Below are positions 26,863-35,786 of a stretch of 64,000 nucleotides of DNA, one piece after another. Under the pieces are notes generated by a model that ran no database searches, was not told the DNA's origin, and saw nothing but the letters and a program-made list of their open reading frames with translations. The position numbers and the translations under genes were made by a program. Source of the stretch: Chloroflexota bacterium (GTDB lineage: Bacteria > Chloroflexota > Anaerolineae > Aggregatilineales > J027); NCBI GenBank assembly GCA_024434115.1, contig QMIT01000006.1, positions 1 through 64,000 on the forward strand, written 5' to 3'. Each line of letters opens with the position of its first letter. The stretch's first letter is position 1.

Positions 26863-26933
26863 CGCCGTTCAATTTTAATAGAAACATTCTCGTTCTTGCG
26901 TGAAATATGATTTAAACGAGAAGGAGTTAACTT

Positions 26934-27947
26934 TTGGCCCTGTTAATGGAGGTTAAAGACCTCAAAACCCGCTTTAGTACCCAAGAAGGTTTGGTTTACG
27001 CCGTCAATGGCGTCTCATATACCCTGCATGAAGGGGAAACGCTCGGCGTTGTGGGCGAAAGCGGCAGCGGTAAAAGTGTTCATGCCCTCTCCATCATGGG
27101 ACTCGTTCCCTCCCCACCCGCCACCATTGAAGGCAATGTCAATTTTCGCGGACGCGAACTGCTTTCCTTGTCGCGTGATCAAATGCGCCTCGTGCGTGGG
27201 GCCGAAATTGCAATGGTCTTCCAAGACCCCATGACCTCGCTCAACCCAGTGTTGACGATTGGTCGCCAGATCACGGAAGCCCTAAAATTGCACCTCGGGA
27301 TGGACAATGAACAAGCCCGCCGTCGTGCCGCTGAACTGCTGCAAATGGTTGGTATCCCAATGGCAGATCGTCGTCTCGGTGATTATCCGCACCAATTTTC
27401 CGGTGGGATGCGTCAACGTGCCATGATTGCGATGGCTCTGTCTTGCAACCCTCAACTATTGATTGCAGACGAACCCACCACCGCCCTCGACGTAACCATC
27501 CAAGCTCAAATTCTGGATTTAGTGCGCCGTCTGCGTGACAAGATCGGCATGGCGATGATTTGGATTACGCATGACCTCGGCGTGGTCGCTGGTTTGGCAG
27601 ATACCTTGCAAGTGATGTATGCAGGCTTGATTGTCGAACGTGGCCCGGTGAAGGATCTCTATAAAGATACTCGTCACCCCTACACACTTGGCCTGATTAG
27701 TTCATTGCCCCGCCTCGATCAAAAGAATCAACACCTCGTTTCAATTACAGGCTCACCACCCGATATGCGTAATGCACCGACAGGCTGCCCTTTCGCGCCG
27801 CGTTGCCCCTATGTGATCAGCAAGTGTTGGGATGAAATGCCTTCTCTGATTTCAGTAGATGGCGGAAATCCTGAACATTTGGCAGCGTGCTGGGTTGATG
27901 TGCGAACTGCTGAACAAACTCGGCCTGAGATGGTAATGCAAGGTTAG
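26934..27947 (+). CDS. oppD: Oligopeptide/dipeptide ABC transporter ATP-binding protein OppD
   Basis: A 337-aa ATPase: Walker [15 protein letters not shown]-loop [12 protein letters not shown], signature [15 protein letters not shown], Walker [14 protein letters not shown], and the C-terminal oligopeptide-type Cys cluster ([14 protein letters not shown]), which in this subfamily can bind an Fe-S cluster. Starts at TTG 26934 with AAGGAG 7 bases upstream; the ATG at 26946 is an alternative. First of oppD-oppF-oppC-lipoprotein-oppB. Confidence 0.93.
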   Translation: MALLMEVKDLKTRFSTQEGLVYAVNGVSYTLHEGETLGVVGESGSGKSVHALSIMGLVPSPPATIEGNVNFRGRELLSLSRDQMRLVRGAEIAMVFQDPMTSLNPVLTIGRQITEALKLHLGMDNEQARRRAAELLQMVGIPMADRRLGDYPHQFSGGMRQRAMIAMALSCNPQLLIADEPTTALDVTIQAQILDLVRRLRDKIGMAMIWITHDLGVVAGLADTLQVMYAGLIVERGPVKDLYKDTRHPYTLGLISSLPRLDQKNQHLVSITGSPPDMRNAPTGCPFAPRCPYVISKCWDEMPSLISVDGGNPEHLAACWVDVRTAEQTRPEMVMQG

Positions 27948-27952
27948 GGTAT

Positions 27953-28987
27953 ATGACGAACGTAGCAAAAAGTGAAAAAGTGATGACCGCTCCGGCAAAA
28001 AAGAAAGATTATGGCGACCCCATCGTCTCGGTGCGTGGTCTAAAAAAGCATTTTCCAATTAAGAGCGGGTTGATTTTTCAGCGCGAAACCGCCGCCGTGA
28101 AAGCGGTAGACGGCCTCGATTTTGATATTTTTCGGGGCGAGACGCTGGGTTTGGTAGGTGAAAGCGGCTGTGGCAAATCCACCACCGGACGTACCATCCT
28201 CCAACTTCATCGGGCAACTGCGGGTACGGTCAATTTTGAAGGCACCGAACTGACGACCCTCAAAGGCAACAACCTGCGTGAAATGCGTCGTAAGATGCAG
28301 ATCATTTTCCAAGACCCCTATGCTTCGCTGAATCCACGTATGAGCATCAGCCGGATCATTAGCGAACCGCTGGTTGTGCATGGCATCGGCAGTGAAAGAG
28401 ACCGCCAAAAACGTGTGGAAGAATTGTTGGAACGGGTGGGGCTAAACCCCTTCTTTGCCAACCGCTACCCGCATGAGTTTTCGGGTGGTCAGCGTCAGCG
28501 CATCGGCGTGGCTCGCGCATTGGCCCTTGAGCCGTCATTTATCGTTTGCGATGAACCTATTTCCGCGCTAGACGTATCTATTCAAGCGCAGGTAGTCAAT
28601 CTGCTTCAAGATTTGCAGCGCGATATGGGTCTGACCTATCTGTTCATTGCCCACGACCTGAGCATGGTACGCCATATCTGTGACCGCGTGGCCGTGATGT
28701 ATCTCGGCAAAATTGTCGAAATGGCCGAGAGCGAAGAGCTTTATACCAATCCGCTGCATCCTTACACACAGGCCCTTTTGTCGGCTGTTCCCGTACCCGA
28801 CCCTGATGTGGAAGAAAATCGCCAGCGTATCATCTTGAAGGGTGACTTACCAAGCCCTGCCAATCCACCCATCGGCTGCAACTTCAATACGCGCTGTCCA
28901 GTAGCGATTGATGTATGCTTCGATTGGGACCCTGAACTAATCGAAGTTTTACCGGGACACTGGGTAGCCTGCCACCGCGTTACTTAG
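27953..28987 (+). CDS. oppF: Oligopeptide/dipeptide ABC transporter ATP-binding protein OppF
   Basis: A 344-aa ATPase starting 5 bases after oppD. Walker [17 protein letters not shown]-loop [13 protein letters not shown], signature [15 protein letters not shown], Walker [15 protein letters not shown], and the C-terminal [14 protein letters not shown] motif. [10 protein letters not shown] at the start is typical of OppF. It pairs with OppD to power the two permeases. Confidence 0.93.
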   Translation: MTNVAKSEKVMTAPAKKKDYGDPIVSVRGLKKHFPIKSGLIFQRETAAVKAVDGLDFDIFRGETLGLVGESGCGKSTTGRTILQLHRATAGTVNFEGTELTTLKGNNLREMRRKMQIIFQDPYASLNPRMSISRIISEPLVVHGIGSERDRQKRVEELLERVGLNPFFANRYPHEFSGGQRQRIGVARALALEPSFIVCDEPISALDVSIQAQVVNLLQDLQRDMGLTYLFIAHDLSMVRHICDRVAVMYLGKIVEMAESEELYTNPLHPYTQALLSAVPVPDPDVEENRQRIILKGDLPSPANPPIGCNFNTRCPVAIDVCFDWDPELIEVLPGHWVACHRVT

Positions 28988-29056
28988 TGCTGAATGTTGA
29001 AACCGCGACTATGCCAAAGTCCGTTTCCATTCATCGTTTTTTGAGGAGTATTTTGA

Positions 29057-30199
29057 ATGACAGCAGCATCTAAACCGATTTCGTTAAAAGATGAAGGGCC
29101 AGAAGAGAAAAAACGCACGACTCCAATGGGAGATGCGCTACGCCAATTCCGTCGTAATAAAATGGCGGTTGTGGCGTTCTTTGTCATTACGTTCTTCATT
29201 TTTATGGCGGTCACTGCCAGCCTGTGGTCAAACATCAGCTTTCTCGATGCCCCCAAAGGCTTCAAAGCTCGCCATACCATCAACCCCGCGGGTCTTGAGC
29301 GTGTTGACCCCTATGCCGAACCGGGACATTGTGCCCGCGACGGCCTCGATCAAGGGAAAGCATGGTGTGCCCTGTTGACCGAAGAACAGCGTGCCCGCTT
29401 CCCTAATTCCTGCCGTGTAGAAATTCCCGACCCCAATCAGCGCCAGTGGTGCTACATCTTGGGGAGCGATGGCGGCGGTAAAGACTGGATGACCCAAACC
29501 GTTTATGGTGCTCAGGTGTCCCTTGCGGTGGCCTTTGTGGGTTCGTCGGTCAGCCTTCTGCTCGGTCTCGTCTATGGGATGATTTCTGGCTTCTATGGGG
29601 GCCGTATTGATAATGTCATGATGCGCTTTGTGGACTTCCTCTATGGGATTCCCGGCTTGGTCATCATTATCATCATGCAGGTCTACTTCCGGGAAATTTC
29701 CAGCAAATATGAAGACTCTAGCGGGTTAGTCGGGTTTATTATCGAGATCAACAAAGACCTCGGCGGCCTGCTATTCCTGTTCATTGCGCTGGGTCTGTTA
29801 AGTTGGATTGGTACGGCACGTCTGGCACGTGGACAGGTCTTGTCCTATCGTGAAAAAGAATTCGTGGAAGCTGCCCGTGCAGTAGGGGCGCGTGACCGTC
29901 GTATTATCTTCGTCCATCTGCTGCCCAACATCATTGGCCCACTGCTGGTTGCCGAAACATTGGCAATCCCCGGCTATATCTTTGCCGAAGCCTTCCTAAG
30001 CTATATCGGTTTGGGTGTGCAGCCCGGGACCCCCAGTTGGGGTGAAATGATTAGCCGCGCGGGTCAAGAAGGTGGCTTCTATTCAAATCGCCATATGATC
30101 TATGTGCCCTCAGCCGCTCTGGTTATGCTCACGCTTGCGTTCAACTTCTTTGGTGACGGTCTGCGTGACGCCCTCGACCCCCGGCTGCGCGGCAGATAA
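29057..30199 (+). CDS. oppC: Oligopeptide-type ABC permease OppC with large extracytoplasmic insertion
   Basis: A 380-aa permease: cytoplasmic start, membrane helix 1 (about residues 35-57), then an extracytoplasmic region of about 80 residues with four cysteines (HCARD, WCALL, SCRV, WCYI), then the usual core from GSDGGGKDWMTQTVYGAQVSL. The EAA loop that docks on the ATPases is EAARAVGARDRRIIFVHLLPNIIGPL. Ordinary OppC has a much shorter segment after helix 1. TGAGGAG lies upstream of the ATG. The paired OppB also has an enlarged outside loop. Confidence 0.9.
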   Translation: MTAASKPISLKDEGPEEKKRTTPMGDALRQFRRNKMAVVAFFVITFFIFMAVTASLWSNISFLDAPKGFKARHTINPAGLERVDPYAEPGHCARDGLDQGKAWCALLTEEQRARFPNSCRVEIPDPNQRQWCYILGSDGGGKDWMTQTVYGAQVSLAVAFVGSSVSLLLGLVYGMISGFYGGRIDNVMMRFVDFLYGIPGLVIIIIMQVYFREISSKYEDSSGLVGFIIEINKDLGGLLFLFIALGLLSWIGTARLARGQVLSYREKEFVEAARAVGARDRRIIFVHLLPNIIGPLLVAETLAIPGYIFAEAFLSYIGLGVQPGTPSWGEMISRAGQEGGFYSNRHMIYVPSAALVMLTLAFNFFGDGLRDALDPRLRGR

Positions 30200-30209
30200 A
30201 TTCGTCTTA

Positions 30210-30279
30210 CCACAGTTCCGGTAGGGGTAGAATACTGCTGCCCCTACTCCCAGTTGCGTAATAAAAATCTGAACTGTGG
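30210..30279 (+). promoter_or_regulatory. Nested double stem-loop between oppC and the lipoprotein gene
   Basis: An outer perfect 9-bp stem (CCACAGTTC 30210-30218 with GAACTGTGG 30271-30279) encloses a 10-bp inner hairpin (30221-30230 with 30238-30247, one G-T pair). ATTTT follows the outer arm. It lies 10 bases after oppC and 43 before the lipoprotein start. It could stabilise the upstream mRNA, attenuate transcription, or set unequal subunit levels. Confidence 0.55.
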
Positions 30280-30322
30280 GATTTTGGAACAAATCTTTTG
30301 AAGTTCACCTAGGAGATTACAG

Positions 30323-31873
30323 GTGTTGAGAAAGTCGCAGTTATCTAGACCATTGCTGGTGATTATCGCCTTGTTGATGGCTGCACTGGCTTGTTATTCA
30401 GATGATCCCGATCCATTGGGTATCTTTGAATTCACGCCCGCGCCTCCAACAAGTACACCATTGCCGCCACCTGACGCCAACAACCCAGCAAAATTTGTCC
30501 TATCAGATTTGCTCCTCTGCCCACGTCCAGCGGGGGGTGGTGCAAGTCAATGTTTCGTGACGGATAACCCCGAAGAGCTTTCGCCGGGGGTTACCAATGC
30601 ACGTGGCTCTTGTGAATATGATACCGAACTGGAAGTCCTCTATATTGGCCGCTTAGATACAGGCACAGTGTACTACCTCATTGCGTGTGGCGGTACGGTG
30701 GGCTGGATCAATGAAGGCCGTCTCATGGGACCCGTTGTTTTTCCACGAGGAGAAAGCGCATTGACCACCAGTCTCGGCGCAGATGGTGATGTTTTCCCGG
30801 TTGCCAGCCAAAAACCGCCAACCCCCGGCCCACAGGTCAGTTGCAAGATCAATGAAGTGGTCGAAGTGTTGGAATCGGCAGGTGATCCACTATCCGGGCA
30901 AGTTTGGAGTTTGATTCGCTGCTCAGGTGGTGCGGGTTGGGTTGAGCAAGAGCGCCTATTTGGGCCGCTCCCGCTCCCCGGTACTGGTGGGTTGGGTATG
31001 ATTCGCCCCGATGGAGAAGCTGCAACTTTGACCAACGCCCCCGCCGCGCCTACCGCCGATAACCAGATTGGTGAATGTGCGCCCAGTACCGTGATTACGA
31101 CCAATAATATTGAACGTGTTGGCAATACCGCTTTCTATGACATCAACTGTGGCGATCTACAGGGCTGGGCCGAAGATCAGTATCTCGTAGAAATTCTGTA
31201 TCGTCCCGACTCGTTGGTGCTGATTGAAGTGCCTGCCCTTCCCGAGGCTGAAGCCACCGACACGACGACGGATGCTGAAGGCGAAGCCCCTGAAGATGGC
31301 GCTACTACAACCGATGGCACCGGCGAGGATGCGACCCCTGAGGTTGTTATTCTGACCGCCCCGATGACCGAAAACCCTGAATTTGCAACCGAAGATAATG
31401 TGATCGGCGAATGCCCCACCGATACGATTGTGCGGCTCAAACAAACTGCGCTCGTGTTCGAAGAATTCTTCTATCAAATTGAATGTGCAGAAAAGACAGG
31501 TTGGGTCTTTGAGGATTACGTGCTTACGGGGGTGAAATTCTTCGTGGGTACAGAGGTTGTCATCTCTGAACGGGGCTTCGTTGGAAGTGGCCCGAATGCA
31601 GGGTTCTATATCAAAGATAAACCGAGCTATCTCGGTAGTGATCGCGGCAGCCTTGGGGCCTGTAAACCCAATACCACCGCCCATGTTGACGCCGTTGGTA
31701 TTGACCCCGATGCGACAGGTACAGGGGTCACGATTTACTATCAAATCACTTGCACCAATACTGATGAGACAAGTGAAACGCCCGAACTGACTGGTTGGGC
31801 ACAACAAGATCGTCTATTTACAGCCGAGGAACTCCAATCAGAACCCGCCACCAACGGTCTGATTGGGGGCTAA
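30323..31873 (+). CDS. Lipoprotein with five Cys-paired SH3-like repeats, in the opp cluster
   Basis: A 516-aa exported protein starting at GTG (AGGAG 7 bases upstream). Signal peptide ends at Cys24 (ALAC, a slightly non-canonical lipobox), followed by a Thr/Pro linker. Five repeats follow, each with a Cys pair and a Gly-Trp: C97/C122-GW127, C174/C200-GW205, C252/C276-GW281, C364/C388-GW393, C447/C477-GW491. A Thr/Glu/Asp-rich stretch (about 305-345) separates the third and fourth. The pattern suggests bacterial SH3-like domains with one disulfide each. It lies where an importer would normally have its binding protein. The function is unknown. Confidence 0.75.
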   Translation: MLRKSQLSRPLLVIIALLMAALACYSDDPDPLGIFEFTPAPPTSTPLPPPDANNPAKFVLSDLLLCPRPAGGGASQCFVTDNPEELSPGVTNARGSCEYDTELEVLYIGRLDTGTVYYLIACGGTVGWINEGRLMGPVVFPRGESALTTSLGADGDVFPVASQKPPTPGPQVSCKINEVVEVLESAGDPLSGQVWSLIRCSGGAGWVEQERLFGPLPLPGTGGLGMIRPDGEAATLTNAPAAPTADNQIGECAPSTVITTNNIERVGNTAFYDINCGDLQGWAEDQYLVEILYRPDSLVLIEVPALPEAEATDTTTDAEGEAPEDGATTTDGTGEDATPEVVILTAPMTENPEFATEDNVIGECPTDTIVRLKQTALVFEEFFYQIECAEKTGWVFEDYVLTGVKFFVGTEVVISERGFVGSGPNAGFYIKDKPSYLGSDRGSLGACKPNTTAHVDAVGIDPDATGTGVTIYYQITCTNTDETSETPELTGWAQQDRLFTAEELQSEPATNGLIGG

Positions 31874-31921
31874 CTTCTATGCCCATATATTCAAGTCTTA
31901 GTTAGAGAGGGCAAATAGGTA

Positions 31922-33496
31922 ATGAAATCAACAAGTAATTCTACTCAACGCCCCAAGAGCGGCGTTTCTAAAGCATTTGGGTTTATCTTAGGGCCACTTA
32001 CCTCTATCGGTTATGCGCTCGGTGGGGCTAGTATGCTGAAATTCTTGTTCCGGCGTCTATTGGCAGCCATTCCGGTGCTATTTGCGATTATGGTTTTCAC
32101 CTTTGGCATGTCGCATTCGCTGCCGGGTGGCCCATTCGATGCGGTCAATCAACGTCCCATGCCCCAACATGTGCGGGAACAACTCAATCAACGCTACGGC
32201 CTGCACAAGGCGTTGTTCTTCGATTCCCCAACCGACGGCAAAGGGGCCGATACAGTGTGGGGTGAAACGACCTATATCAAAGGCGGTTTCGGCACAACCA
32301 GCGAGGGCAGCTATGGGGCATTAGAAGATAGCGGATTTGCGTTCCGACGCGAATACACGCTGCATCGTTGGGATGAAGCGAAACAAGAATACGTCGAATA
32401 TGTTCAATATCCCTACCGTGACTGGTCAGCCAACACCGGTCAGGCCGTGCAGACCGCGAGCAGCGTGACCGCCCTACTATCTTCGCTGTCAGGTGTACCA
32501 ACCGCTGGGGGCACTTTCACCAACTATACCAGTGATTACACTACCATCCACTATCAGTCTGAATATCTCAATGGGTACGAAGAAAACTGCCGGCGTTATT
32601 TCCAGATGCCCGGTTGGTCACTGCTCGCCAAACGCCACAATTGCATCACCACTGGTGGTACAGTCAATGCCATTTTCAACGAAGAGCAAGTGTCATGGAC
32701 GAGCGACCCGTTGGACTCCCAATTTTGGAACTACATTTGGGGTGTGCTGAATCTCGATTTTGGCCCCTCGCTGAATATCGCCCAATTGCAGGAAAATACA
32801 CAGGTGATTGATGAAATCCGAAATCGCCTGCCCGTTTCGATGCAAATTGGTATGTACTCGGTTATTTTTGGCTTCACGATGGGGATTCCGTTAGGCGTAC
32901 TTGCGGCAATCTATCACAACTCCGCGATAGACTATTCGGCTAGTTTCTCGGCCATCTTGCTCCAATCAGTGCCTTCCATTGTATTGGCCCCCATTATGAT
33001 CATTGTTTTTGCCGTCGAGCTAAAATGGCTGCCCACGCCGACGCCACTTGTCTGGCGCACAGAATTCATGAGTGTGGATTACATCAAAGGGGTAATTCTG
33101 CCAATGGTGGCGCTTGGAACAGGCATGAGCGCAGGTATCGCCCGTTTGACCCGTGCCAGTTTGTTACAGGTCTTGGGTGAAGATTACATCCGCACGGCCC
33201 GCGCCAAAGGTCTGCGGGAACGCGCGGTCATCTACATCCATGCCCTCAAGAACTCGCTCATTCCGGTGGCAACCATTTTGGGGCCACTACTGGCGGGTGT
33301 GTTGACGGGGACGTTCGTCATTGAGCGTATCTTCGTGATTCCGGGGCTGGGTGAATCCTTCGTAGACAGCGTGTCGGCCCGCGACTACACTACGATTATG
33401 GCACTCACCACCCTCTACTCGGTGTTCTTGATCTTCGGGAACATCATGGTGGATATCATCTATACATGGCTTGACCCGCGCATCCGCTTCGATTAA
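31922..33496 (+). CDS. oppB: Oligopeptide-type ABC permease OppB with ~160-aa extracytoplasmic insertion
   Basis: A 524-aa permease, against about 310-340 for ordinary OppB. A 38-residue N-terminal extension precedes the normal start (MLKFLFRRLLAAIPVLFAI). After helix 1 and QRYGLHKAL comes an inserted region at about 105-265, rich in Tyr, Thr and Ser with two cysteines. The core resumes at LNLDFGPSL. The EAA loop is YIRTARAKGLRERAVIYIHALKNSLIPV. The gene ends in a strong terminator that closes the opp operon. Confidence 0.9.
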   Translation: MKSTSNSTQRPKSGVSKAFGFILGPLTSIGYALGGASMLKFLFRRLLAAIPVLFAIMVFTFGMSHSLPGGPFDAVNQRPMPQHVREQLNQRYGLHKALFFDSPTDGKGADTVWGETTYIKGGFGTTSEGSYGALEDSGFAFRREYTLHRWDEAKQEYVEYVQYPYRDWSANTGQAVQTASSVTALLSSLSGVPTAGGTFTNYTSDYTTIHYQSEYLNGYEENCRRYFQMPGWSLLAKRHNCITTGGTVNAIFNEEQVSWTSDPLDSQFWNYIWGVLNLDFGPSLNIAQLQENTQVIDEIRNRLPVSMQIGMYSVIFGFTMGIPLGVLAAIYHNSAIDYSASFSAILLQSVPSIVLAPIMIIVFAVELKWLPTPTPLVWRTEFMSVDYIKGVILPMVALGTGMSAGIARLTRASLLQVLGEDYIRTARAKGLRERAVIYIHALKNSLIPVATILGPLLAGVLTGTFVIERIFVIPGLGESFVDSVSARDYTTIMALTTLYSVFLIFGNIMVDIIYTWLDPRIRFD

Positions 33497-33527
33497 GCCA
33501 TACGTTTTATCTAGATTTTGATGCTGG

Positions 33528-33566
33528 ATACAGCCGGATAGTAAATGTTCGGCTGTATTTGCTTTT
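33528..33566 (+). terminator. Strong terminator at the end of the opp operon
   Basis: ATACAGCCG (33528-33536) and CGGCTGTAT (33550-33558) form a perfect 9-bp stem with a 13-base loop, followed by TTGCTTTT. It lies 31 bases after oppB. Confidence 0.8.
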
Positions 33567-33650
33567 GAGGGGAAAAATCGCCTATAGTGGAGAGAGCAAA
33601 CAAAGTGGGTATAATTTGAGTTATTTATTTGCTGGCTTAAGGGATAAGGA

Positions 33651-35705
33651 ATGGCGCTCGGACGACTCGAAATTTTCAGCACCGATGGCCCAGTTGAAAA
33701 TTTCATCCTAGAAAAAGAAACCACCGCGATTGGGCGTTCTATTGGCAATGATCTTGTCCTAGATCGCAACGGCGTTTCGCGCTATCACGTGGCGATAGTC
33801 AGTAAAGACCAGCAAACCACCATTGAAGACCTTGAGTCCGTCAATGGGACGTATATTGACGGGTTACGTGTTAATCCCCATGAACCACGTATCCTGCGTG
33901 GGGGCGAAGAAATTCAGATCGGCGATTTGCGGCTGGTTTTCCACCCCTCAACTGACTTTGATACGACGATTGCCAACCTTGCCATTGCTACCCAACAGAT
34001 TGAAGCGGAAGGTTTTCGCTTAGAACTTGAAGGCCCGTACATTGCAGTCGCCCCCGGCGCACATGGGCCAGCCGCCCTCCGAATCATCAATACCAGTTCC
34101 CGACCCGAACATTTTTCGATCCAAGTGGAGGGTATTCCGAAAGAATGGGTACGCCTTGACCGCACGGAACTGGATTTGCCCGCCGGCGAGGATATTCAAA
34201 TTGGGGCCAGTTTCCGGCCACTGCGCCGCAGCGACACCACCCCCGGTGAATATAAGGTGGTGTTTAAAGTCCGATCCCAATCATATCCTGACCGATTTAC
34301 CGAAGTCACCACCAAACTGCACATTCTGCAATATAACGGATTTGGCGCAGCGCTTGGCAATTCATTGGCCGAAGGCGTTAAAAACTTCCAACTCTATGTA
34401 CACAATCAAGGCAATGGCCCGCTGTCGCTCAATTTCTACAGCCATAACCCGGCCCTACATATTGACATTACGCCGCCCCACATCACCCTAAAAGCAGGCG
34501 AACGCCAAACGATTACCGGGCAAATCCGACCCAAACGCGCACACTGGTTTGGCAAACCCCGCCAGCATAAATATGTCATTGTCAGCCGTTCGCTCGATGC
34601 CGCAGGTTTTCAAGTCCCACTAGAAGGGACATACCTTGAAAAACCCAGTATGCCAACATGGGCACCCTTGATGGCGCTGGCCGCATTCTTTTTGGCTGCG
34701 GCAGTGCTAATTGGCATCGCCCTTGTGATCTTCAGCAGCGATGGGGATAACGACAATAATGGGAGCCAAGACGCCGCCAGCCAGCCTGTTGTCCAATCCT
34801 TTAGCGTTGCCAGCCCTGAAGTCATCTGGAACGAGCCGTTCCGCGTGGCATGGGTAACGGAAGCAGCATCTAACGTCACGTTGACGGTTGAACGCGGCGG
34901 GGTGGTGGTGGCCGAATATCCACAGTTAGACCCATCGGGTGAAACCAGCATCGTCTTGGAAGATGCCGGACGTTATAACTTGACCCTCATCGCGGAAAAC
35001 GGTGACCAGTCCGTGCGGCAGCCGAGTTCGGTTGTAGTACGGCCATCATTGACACTCACCATCGTATACCCATCTGGTCAAACCGAACTATACCGGAATG
35101 TCGAACAACAAATTACTCTCAATTGGTCGGTAGAGTGGTCTTATAACCCTTCTGACCCCAACAGCCTGCCGCCCCAAGTTATCCTCAATAGCCCTCCATT
35201 GGGTTATGACAATACGAATGTTGCTGCCATTGGGACGAACCAAACCATTACGGTACGCCCCGAAAGCGCCGACGCGATTGTGATTACGCTGCAAAGCATT
35301 GGCCCGGATAACATTCAGGCCCAAAATGAAGAACGTATCACCGTCGTTTATCCGTCCTGCACCCTGCAATTGCCTGCTACCGATGTTTTCGCTGGCCCTG
35401 CCAAACAGGGTTATCCGCTGCTGCTTTCGCTGTCCCCCAATGTGGTAGTCGAAGTAGATGCCCGTAACAGCGGCGGCGATTGGCTACGGATTCGACTGGA
35501 TGGGCAGAATTTTGTGCAGCAGCCCTTTGGTTGGATTCAAGTGCAGGGAACATCCTGTGACTTTCCGATGGAGGCGTTGTTGGTTACGACCGATTATGCA
35601 CCACCCACCACACCTACCACGCCCGTTGCTACGCCACGCGCCAATATCACCCCGTCGGTTAGCCCAATGACTCCTTCGGATGGGGCGCAAGGTGCAAATG
35701 GATAA
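33651..35705 (+). CDS. Transmembrane FHA protein with Ig-like and SH3-like domains
   Basis: A 684-aa protein. An FHA phosphothreonine-binding domain is at about 20-98 (IGRSIGND, GVSRYHVAI, VNGTYIDG). Beta-rich Ig-like segments follow at about 105-330. A single membrane helix lies at about 336-360, then an outside part with further Ig-like strands and a C-terminal SH3-like module (about 570-645) with a C...GW...C pattern, then a Thr/Pro tail. FHA domains read Ser/Thr kinase signals; no such kinase is in the window. It opens the MoxR/DUF58/VWA supercluster. Which side the first Ig-like region faces is unclear, since no helix separates it from the FHA domain. Confidence 0.8.
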   Translation: MALGRLEIFSTDGPVENFILEKETTAIGRSIGNDLVLDRNGVSRYHVAIVSKDQQTTIEDLESVNGTYIDGLRVNPHEPRILRGGEEIQIGDLRLVFHPSTDFDTTIANLAIATQQIEAEGFRLELEGPYIAVAPGAHGPAALRIINTSSRPEHFSIQVEGIPKEWVRLDRTELDLPAGEDIQIGASFRPLRRSDTTPGEYKVVFKVRSQSYPDRFTEVTTKLHILQYNGFGAALGNSLAEGVKNFQLYVHNQGNGPLSLNFYSHNPALHIDITPPHITLKAGERQTITGQIRPKRAHWFGKPRQHKYVIVSRSLDAAGFQVPLEGTYLEKPSMPTWAPLMALAAFFLAAAVLIGIALVIFSSDGDNDNNGSQDAASQPVVQSFSVASPEVIWNEPFRVAWVTEAASNVTLTVERGGVVVAEYPQLDPSGETSIVLEDAGRYNLTLIAENGDQSVRQPSSVVVRPSLTLTIVYPSGQTELYRNVEQQITLNWSVEWSYNPSDPNSLPPQVILNSPPLGYDNTNVAAIGTNQTITVRPESADAIVITLQSIGPDNIQAQNEERITVVYPSCTLQLPATDVFAGPAKQGYPLLLSLSPNVVVEVDARNSGGDWLRIRLDGQNFVQQPFGWIQVQGTSCDFPMEALLVTTDYAPPTTPTTPVATPRANITPSVSPMTPSDGAQGANG

Positions 35706-35786
35706 AACGTATTGGTCGCGTTGTGTGTGTATAGTAGTAATGGAATAGAATCAAGTTCATTCGTTTGACTTATTGGGAGAAAAAAG

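Larger units (their letters stand above)
26627..26933. other. Divergent intergenic region between tsaE and oppD
   Basis: 307 bases with no gene. It holds a good -35/-10 pair for opp (26834-26862) with an overlapping dyad, and on the minus strand a TATAAT (26701-26696) about 70 bases before tsaE that lacks a clear -35. Confidence 0.6.
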
